A stretch of DNA of 64,000 nucleotides from Alloascoidea africana (lineage: Eukaryota; Ascomycota; Alloascoideomycetes; Alloascoideales; Alloascoideaceae): the NCBI GenBank assembly GCA_030581615.1, contig JAKTTT010000075.1:1-64000 (forward strand), read 5' to 3'. Made by a program: the position numbers and the translations under genes. How positions within the stretch are numbered: position 1 is the first letter of the stretch; the number at the start of each line of letters is the position of its first letter. Under the pieces are notes generated by a model. It was not told where the DNA came from and did not search any database. It saw nothing but the letters and a program-made list of their open reading frames with translations. Of the stretch, positions 57,018 through 64,000 are shown in pieces.

Positions 57018-60000
57018 TTAGCATTTGATTGAGGTTCCTATCGAAGCCGTTTCGTAAACAGAATTCCTTCCTTCCACCTCGATAGCTGCTGTACTGTTCT
57101 TTGATGATTGGATTTCATGCTCATCTAACCGTGAAACACTGGTACTGCTGCTTAGTTTGGTCTTAATGAATGGCTGTTGCTGTATCCTTGAAGTGAGAGT
57201 GGTAGGGCTATTAATCGTTGTCGTAATAACCCCGTTATTTATACTTGTGGAGCCTGAATGACTAGAACTTGTTCCACACGATGATGTGAGAGGTTTGTTT
57301 TCAATCAAGACTGTTGTTGAACTCCCCGAGGTTTTGGTGAATTGTGACAAATCCTTGATACTGCTGGTGTTGGAAAGTGCTGGGTGTAAACCAGAGCCAG
57401 AAGAATTTTCGGAATGTGTTGGAAGGATTGTTTTATTCTCAGGTGACATGTCAATTATTGGCTGTAAAATTCGAAAAATGGCGTCTTTTTGTTCTTGGTC
57501 CAGTTCAACCGTTTCAGGAGATAACAAAGATTGTGAAACTGATGGCTTGAGATTTTTATTAGGATTATGATTAGACTTGATATCATTTGGTTTTGCAGCT
57601 GCTGGCTTGGAAGGCCGAGGAGTAAGAACTTCAAAGTTGAAAAAATCGCTATTGCTCTTATGTTCAGCAATTTGCTGCTGCTGCTGCTGCTGCTGCTGTT
57701 GGTTGGAGGTAGATGTTGGGTTCACACAGATTGTATCGTCTCTTTCGTACTCGCTATCGGATGTTAAATCGATTAAATTATCGTCATGCAGTCGGGATTG
57801 GACAGGCTTGAGAGCAGGCGAATCTGCCAACATTCTAATGTTTGTCATGGTACTCGACTTCACCATTAAAGTCTTCTTTTCCTTTTCCTTTCGCTCTTGA
57901 TTTTGAACTTCTTCCTCTCGTAACTTGCGATCCTTTGCCTCTTTTTCCCGTCTCAGCAACTCTCGTCTAACCTCTTCTCTCCTCAAGGCCTCTTTCTTTG
58001 CAAGTTCGCCCGCTTCTTTCTCCCTTTGATCTTTCTCAAATTGGGATCTAATTTTAACCCTGTCAACAAGATACCTGGTTTCAAACATGCCTGGTTTACT
58101 ACCGTCGATAACAATGTCGGATGTGTACACAACGTTGTTTCTAAAGTAGTTAAATATGGGCACTCTATAATTTGAACTGCGCATCTTCTTTGTGAACGGA
58201 TTGCCATCAATCCAGATAGCTTTCAAAGAGTTTACATTTTTGGCAATGTTCTCAATGGATTCATAAGAGTCAAGAGAATTGTTGCGAAGCTCCAGCTTTT
58301 CGAGCTTTGGACATGAAGAAAGTAATCCAACGTCGGTTAGATTGTTGTTCTTCAAATTTAATGACAACAGTGTGCTCAATGGCTTCATGCTACGAAGATT
58401 GTCCAAGTTTCTGATTGAGTTGTAACTCAAATTTAGAGCCTTGAGTTTTGTAAGAACAGAAATCGCCTGAGGGATAGTGGTCAGCTTGTTGTGTGAAAGA
58501 TCTAGTGATGTAAGGGTTTCGGCGACCTGAACAAACGCAATTGGCTTTATTTCAGAAATGAGATTATCGGATAAGGAGAAATGAATCAAGAACCGCCATT
58601 TATTCTCGGGTAAAGGCGAGCGGGGCAAATTCTTCTGACAGTATGACGATGATTCGGAGTCAGATGAATGGGAATGGGTGCTTGCCGTGCGGCTGAAAGA
58701 AGCAGAGGTGATGGTAGGGTTTAGAGCATTTGGAGAAACTGCTCGGCGGTGGGAGGAGGAAGAGGAGCAAGTATTAAGAGAGGGTAGGGTTATATCAGAA
58801 GAAGTCTTGTTTGGACGGTGAGAAGTCCCCGTTTGATGAGAAGAATGTTGGAAAGGAGTTTCATTTATTAGAGAATCGTTTGACAGAGGAAGCGATGCAG
58901 CAAGCGCCGAAATGTGTTGAAATTCATTGACGCTGTTGCCGCGTGTTCTTGGAGATTGGACGTTTCGTTTATGAGAATTATTAGAATGTTCGTTTCCAAT
59001 CGAGTAATGGCTTTGGTGATACTGGAAATGGTGATATGAACTAGAATACGACGTATGGTATGAAGAGGTATAGGTTGTCGGTGTGTATGAGAAAGGAGAT
59101 GCAGCGTAAGGGGTAGAAGGGGACGCGGTGGACGCGGCAGTAGGTGAGTATGAAGAGTAGCGGTACATATCGTCGAGAACCGCTGTGTAGAGCAATTCAT
59201 ACGGATCTTTAATGTTTGCCTTTTTCACAGTCAATATCCGTAATTGTTCAGAAAGAGTATCCCAGCCAACTACTTGTTTGATTTCGAATTCGGAAATCTC
59301 CAAGACGCTTAGATTTTTGAAGCAGATGATAGGAACGGCGGTGTCGAAGGGATATTCCTCATAACCCTCGATCAGTTTTGCGGACCAATCGGGCGAGAGC
59401 CTCAGGCACGGGAGTTTTGTGAACGCGGAATAGATATATTTGATATCCGAATTCATTTGAATTTCGCGTTGTTCTTCGTTTGTGCTTGCGCTGTTGAGGA
59501 TAGAGGCCAAATCAAAGATCGACGACATTGAGGACATTACACTTTTGATGGATCCCACTGATCTAATTGAGGCCGCATCGCTGTTTGCAGAATCTCTGTT
59601 TGCGTGGCTTTTGTGGTATGCATGGTTGCTTAGAAAAGAGACATAGTTGGAAGGGGTGTCGTTGGATTGTAGGTTGTCCAATCGCACGTTCATGGGGCCG
59701 ACATTGATGCCCATTTCCTCAAACTTTTGTAGTAAGTAGAAGAGGTGGTGGAGGGTCAGGGAGAGTCTGACCGGTTTGAAGGGTAATTTTGAGCTGGATG
59801 GACCGTTCTGTATCGATTTATTGTCATCTTTGAGGGTATTTTTCTTCTTGTAGGCCAGTAGGGCATTGGCCAGCTAAAAAGGGCAAAGGCGTTGTTGCCT
59901 GTTAGTCAACAAACAACACAACGTGAGGGGGGGGGTGGAAGGCAACGAGCTAGATCGCAGCGCAGAAACGACAGAAGGGATAGACAAGATCCATGACATA

Positions 60001-60241
60001 GAATTAGCCCAGGAGACGTGCCAGAGACGTGAAAGCCCAAGACAGAATGGAAACGTGGGCCTGCTGTCGGTTTCGTTTTCGGTATCGGTTTCGGTTTCGG
60101 CTCTGCCAAGGGGTCGAGGGGGCTCATTCCCTTCTTCGACGCTGCGGACGAAAAAAAAAACAAGAGGGCAACGAGGGCAAAAACAAAGATCGCGGAACAA
60201 GAACATACCTGTCGTTCGTTCGAGCGTATGAAGATGGCCAT
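57018..60241 (-). CDS. Leucine-rich-repeat protein with charged coiled coil, two exons
   Basis: 962 aa from exons 60241-60209 (MAIFIRSNERQ) and 59873-57018, with a 335-nt intron (GTATGT...TTTTTAG, phase 0). An in-frame ATG at 60334 would add 31 residues. Exon 2 opens LANALLAYKKKNTLKD and RLSLTLHHLFYLLQKFEE. At ~95-190 is a block (LRLSPDWSAKLIEGYEEYPF, FKNLSVLEISEFEIKQVVG) typical of fungal relatives of STK11IP, such as S. pombe SPAC926.06c. Five to six LRRs lie at ~440-590 (LTSLDLSHNKLTTIPQ, LKALNLSYNSIRNLDNL, LEKLELRNNSLDS). A Glu/Lys/Arg helix follows (QREKEAGELAKKEALRREEV). The Ser-rich middle and C-terminal tails look disordered, with a poly-Gln run near 745. Role in yeast unknown to me. 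Confidence 0.88.
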
Positions 60242-60334
60242 ATTATGGATGTACACTTCTCCAGAGCCCGACCCGCTGTCTTTTCTCAGCTTTACGGGGC
60301 TTCTTCCGCCCCCATTGGAAGACAATCCCTTCAT

Positions 60335-61001
60335 TGGCGTGGTATGGGAGGCTGGGTCTCGCTCAAGGGCAGTCGACTGTGGCGGTTCGTGCGCACGATG
60401 GGGTCAGCAGACAACAGGAATAGCGCCGGATAGAGCCAGATCGCGACGGCCAGGACGGAGAGACAGAGAGCACGAGCAGAAGAGCGCAACGGAGCGGTGT
60501 GATGGACGAGAAGGTGCAAAATAGAAGTCGCAGGGGAATGTGCGAGTACCTCCGTACACCCCTCCTGCTGGGAGTGTGATTCTTGAACATGATTCTTGAT
60601 TCTTGATTCTTGATTCTACAGGATGGGGATGGGCTCGCTGGAAGGGCAGTTGCCAGTGCACTTGAAAGTGCGCTCGCAGGGCCGTGTTGAGAGGTCCGAA
60701 GGAGTCGCCGTTGGAGGAGCACGGGAGGGCCCTAGACACGTTGGGACTGGCTAGTTAGTACGGCGATGGTAGAGTCGTCGGCTTCCCAGCTCGCTTTTTG
60801 TCTGATCCAGGCTACTTGGAGCGGCAAGAGGACAGCAGGGCTAGAGAAAGAGGACCGGAGTAAAAGAAGGGAAAAGATTAGGACCAGGAAAAAGTGCCTT
60901 GGTGGTGCCAAACCGGTGGTGCTTTCCCCAGGCTTTCCCTCCATCTTCTCTTTCTCTTTCTATCTCTTTCTCTTCTTCTCCACAGCCCGCTACACCGCCA
61001 C
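60335..61001. promoter_or_regulatory. Divergent region between the LRR gene and SNA3
   Basis: About 670 bp, GC-rich, with overlapping open frames on both strands that look compositional. A TTGATTC tandem run sits at 60592-60616, and a CT-rich leader (60943-60980) precedes the SNA3 ATG. Confidence 0.45.
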
Positions 61002-61472
61002 ATGCTAGAGACCAACGACTTCATTCTTCTGTTCCTGGGCATCTTCTTCCCGCCGCTGCCCGTCTGGCTCAAGAGCGGCATCATCTCGGAAGACTCCATC
61101 ATCAACATCGCCCTCTGTCTTCTGGGGCTGCTGCCCGGGATGGTCCACTCGTGGTACATCGTGTTGCGCTCGGCCTCTGCTCCTTCGAGACAGGGCTACA
61201 CCGATATCGAGTCCCAGCACCAGGCCGATAACAGAGTCCATCCGGGGCCCCAGAAGAACTTTGACCAGCAGCCCTTCTCGCCCCAAAACCCCCAGCAGAG
61301 CGGAATCTACCATTATGTCCAGAGCCCCCCGTCGTCCTCGGCTGGTCCTTCAAGCTCGTCTTCTCCAACGGCTGCCACCAGCAACAACGCTCAACCGTCG
61401 ACCAGCGACGGTTTGCCACCGCCATACCAGCCCTCTCCCAACCAGCCGGCGCTGTTTGACAACAAGCAATGA
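61002..61472 (+). CDS. SNA3: Sna3-like small membrane protein with PPxY motif
   Basis: 156-aa UPF0057/PMP3-family protein. In S. cerevisiae, Sna3 is an adaptor sorted to the vacuole lumen through the multivesicular body with the ubiquitin ligase Rsp5. ATG 61002 (MLETNDFILLFLGIFFPPLP) is chosen over upstream in-frame codons because it starts at the family's first helix. Two membrane helices are at ~6-24 and ~32-52 with the hallmark PPLPVWLKSG between them. The long Gln/Ser/Pro-rich cytosolic tail carries PPPY at ~139-142, a WW-domain ligand, and ends ALFDNKQ, resembling the PLMDNKQ of Sna3. The PPxY favours SNA3/SNA4 over PMP3 or SNA2. Confidence 0.88.
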   Translation: MLETNDFILLFLGIFFPPLPVWLKSGIISEDSIINIALCLLGLLPGMVHSWYIVLRSASAPSRQGYTDIESQHQADNRVHPGPQKNFDQQPFSPQNPQQSGIYHYVQSPPSSSAGPSSSSSPTAATSNNAQPSTSDGLPPPYQPSPNQPALFDNKQ

Positions 61473-62013
61473 GCATAGAACGTCCAGATTGGCAAGTCGG
61501 GACTGATGACGAGCAGTGGACAGCTCCAATTCGCTTTTTCTCTGCTTGGTACAGCCCCCTCTACTTTTTTTCTTGGATTACCGTGCTGTAGCATCCTACG
61601 ACTTATGAACAAGTCCACTATATAGACTAAACCAGTTACCAGAATCGTAATATAAATGTCTTTGGAATAGAACAGAGCGATTTTTGTTTTTTGGGCTCGT
61701 TTGTGTGATGGCCCGGAGGGACCCGGGGCTTCTGGTCTGTGTGTGCCCGGACCCGCTCCCGCGTTTTTTGTACCCGGTCGTGTTCTTTTTTCTTCTCTCT
61801 TTCACCTTCGCGATTCTCAGAACTGCCAGTAGATGCTTTGGATATAGCATCTGGCTTTCCACAGACTACACACCATTGCATCATATTGTTACGGATTTAG
61901 AGCCTTTAGCAACACCCCCAAGCTACCAAACACGGAGGTAAAAGGAGGTCTCTCGTGGTTTGGTTTGGTTAGGCTGGTCTGAGTCTGAGTCTGAGTCTTC
62001 TCGACGCGTCACA
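61473..62013. promoter_or_regulatory. Intergenic region upstream of ELG1
   Basis: 541 bp between the SNA3 stop and the ELG1 ATG at 62014. Some short frames, no family resemblance. A GAGTCT repeat lies just before ELG1 (61979-61996). Confidence 0.45.
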
Positions 62014-64000
62014 ATGACAACCGCGGAAACTCTTTATTCTCCACATATTGGTCAGCACATATCTCCAAGCTTTATCAACATGCCGAATTTTGAAACGAGT
62101 AGAGATCTGGAAGTGGATATGACCGATCAAACGCGAACAGGAGCGGAGTTTGTGTCCAAAGAGGCTATCCTCAGAAAATACAATCACCACCATAAAAAGA
62201 AGAAAAAAAAGAGGAAGAACCGAGAAAGTACCGAGGGCAAGAAGAAAAATAGATCCTCCTTGGATAAGGCCCAGACGGTATTGTTTGGTGCTTCAGCGCC
62301 GGACTCGGAGCACACGGGCTCGGTGAACGAGAATGACAACCCAGTAACAGCTGATCTTGTTGAAGAATCGCTAGATCATAGCCTACCCAAAGAAGAGCAT
62401 CCTGGAATATCCTTGGTTTCTATACATGACGTACTGGGTGCCAAAGCCCAGGCCAAAGCGAAAGAGAAACAGAAACAGAAACTCAAAGGTACCGAAAAAC
62501 AAACGCGGTTGCTAAAAGGTGACACTGAACTGGAAGCTGAAGCTGATCTGGTAGCAAACCAGGACCAAGAGATCATTGAGATCCATGATGAAGTGATATG
62601 TGGGAATGCACTCGATAACAATCATTCCCAAGCTTTAAAACTGAAAGATGTATTAAAGTATTCTTCAAAACCCAAGAAGCAGAATCTCTGGGTTACAATT
62701 CGATACTCAAAACGTCTTTATGAACAAGTATGCGAAACATCATCAAAAAGACACAAACCGAAGAAAAAAAGGAAAAAGAATAATAATATTACAAACACAA
62801 GTGAAAGACCCACTTGTTGTTCACTGGTAGAAGGTTCCAAAACAGAGGTTGTGATCAAGCTAGAACGCAACGGGCATTTCCCAGATAAAAAACTCGCGAT
62901 TGATGATGGTGTCAAGGACACGGTAAGATCCGTGAATTTGACACTCAAAGTGCCACAACATGTTCTTAGACAAGTGGAATCTGGATCTTACAAGTTTAGA
63001 CCAGATGGTTTACTGGCCTCAGCTAACAAAAATGCCTCTGGATCCACCGAGCCCGTGAAAAGATTATCTGCAAAGTCTCTACTGATGCGGAAACCATCGA
63101 AAAGATCATCGTCTAAATATAATGAAGAATCTGAATCTGAAAGTATGTGGATGTATAACAATATTTATGCATAGTTACTAACAGTTCGATTTGTATAGGT
63201 CCACAACAACAACAAAAACAAAAACCGGCCCAGAGGAAGTCAACATATGACTATACGAAAAGTGAGCTTTTCGGGAAAAGAACCACAAAAAGTAAAGATG
63301 CGGTTATGGATGAGCTACGGTCACAGTTCCCTGATAGAGATCAAGCCCATGTTAGAGGATTCAACAATACTGATTTGCAATTGTTGAAAAATGCCGGTAG
63401 TAATGGATACTTGAATCGATATCAAAAGAAACAGAATACGAGTTCCTTGGAAACGTTAATAGCGGGGATTTCAAAAATCAATCTTTCGCAATTACTTCCT
63501 CAAGTTGACATTACCAATGAGTGTTTGAAAAATCAACAGAAAAGAAACAAAAGCAAACACAAAAACAAAAACAAAAACAAAACCCAGATCTTGTTGGATG
63601 ATGAGGATGAGGATGAGGTTGTTCTCTTATCTCACAAGTCAGATACAGGACGTAAGAAACCATCTCTTGGTGTTTCTAGTGACATTTTATGGACAGAAAA
63701 GTATAGTCCGGTAAAAGCATCTGAAGTAATCACACTTGGTGATTCTTCAAAACAGGTGTATTCCTGGATCACATCAACCCTCGAAATGCTTTCAAAAGTG
63801 ACGACGAAAAAACGCCGCATCTATCAACCTCCTAACCAATCCAAGACCACAACACTAGACCAATGTTATGGATTTGTGGTTGACGATAGCATAGTCTACC
63901 TTGAAGATGAATGCGACGCCGAGAGTAGAGAAGAGGCAGAACGACAGCGCAAGGTTAACGAATTCATACCGTTGTTGCTACTCCATGGACCCAGTGGTAG
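62014..64000 (+). CDS. ELG1: Elg1/ATAD5-type RFC-like subunit, N-terminal part, cut by window end
   Basis: Large subunit of the alternative clamp loader that unloads PCNA after replication. Exon 1 62014-63142, a 56-nt intron (GTATGT, perfect TACTAAC branch at 63176-63182, acceptor TATAG at 63198), exon 2 from 63199 and open to the window edge. ATG 62014 (MTTAETLYSPHIG) has a better context than an in-frame ATG at 61960. The N-terminal half is disordered and Lys-rich (HHKKKKKKRKN) with several charged stretches. Conserved text begins at ILWTEKYSPVKASEVITLGD and reaches LLLLHGPSG, the start of the Walker A motif, right at the edge. The remaining AAA+ domain is outside. WTEKYxP plus HGPSG and the long N-terminus favour Elg1 over Rfc1, Ctf18 and Rad24. 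Confidence 0.85.

Noticed and set aside
60335-60760. Minus- and plus-strand frames of about 110-135 codons in the LRR-SNA3 gap
   Set aside because: Both strands are open in the same GC-rich stretch, and the peptides have no family resemblance or consistent start.
1-64000. CRISPR arrays, operons, riboswitches or ribosome binding sites
   Set aside because: Nothing of this kind is seen. The window is eukaryotic nuclear DNA, and its tandem repeats are microsatellites.

Overview
This is nuclear DNA from a budding yeast (Saccharomycotina). It carries orthologues of MYO2, PIL1, VTS1, NSR1, SPT3, RIB7, RPB5, OXP1, SNA3 and ELG1, a tRNA-His gene, and LTR-retrotransposon fossils of both the Ty3/gypsy and Ty1/copia kinds. 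The genome is intron-rich for a yeast: at least nine genes in the window are split, with GTAYGT/GTAAGT donors and, in several introns, a clear TACTAAC-type branch site. Two CTG codons in OXP1 fall where I recall S. cerevisiae having leucine, so the CUG-Ser and CUG-Ala clades look unlikely. An ERp38-type disulfide isomerase that S. cerevisiae lacks also suggests a lineage away from Saccharomyces. I cannot name the species.

Layout. 0-15 kb: MYO2 (minus, four exons), a divergent serine-rich orphan, a four-exon putative mitochondrial orphan, PIL1 and VTS1 (both minus), and NSR1 (plus, with a proposed 7-nt first exon and a 372-nt intron). 15.6-19.6 kb: a retroelement graveyard in which Ty3-like and copia-like pieces lie as inverted, fold-back pairs. 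tRNA-His is at 19.76 kb. 20.8-24.3 kb: SPT3 (minus), RIB7 (plus) and RPB5 (minus). 24.3-28 kb has no recognisable gene. 28-32.1 kb: two tandem paralogues of an acidic, Ser/Asp-rich protein. 32.56-36.05 kb: a broken Ty3/gypsy element with near-identical LTRs and a 5-bp target duplication. 37-38.3 kb: the disulfide isomerase.

40.6-55.6 kb is the most interesting stretch. It holds a Zn2Cys6 transcription factor (minus), a DUF1445 protein (D-glutamate cyclase family, minus) and, across a 4.7-kb GC-rich intergenic region, 5-oxoprolinase OXP1 (plus). D-glutamate cyclase makes 5-oxoproline, 5-oxoprolinase consumes it, and the regulator lies next to both, so this may be a small 5-oxoproline/D-glutamate catabolic cluster. 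57-64 kb: an LRR protein (minus), SNA3 (plus) and the first part of ELG1 (plus), cut by the window edge at its Walker A motif.

Exon structures were inferred by reading splice signals and checking frame. Homology statements come from memory of family sequences, not from a search.
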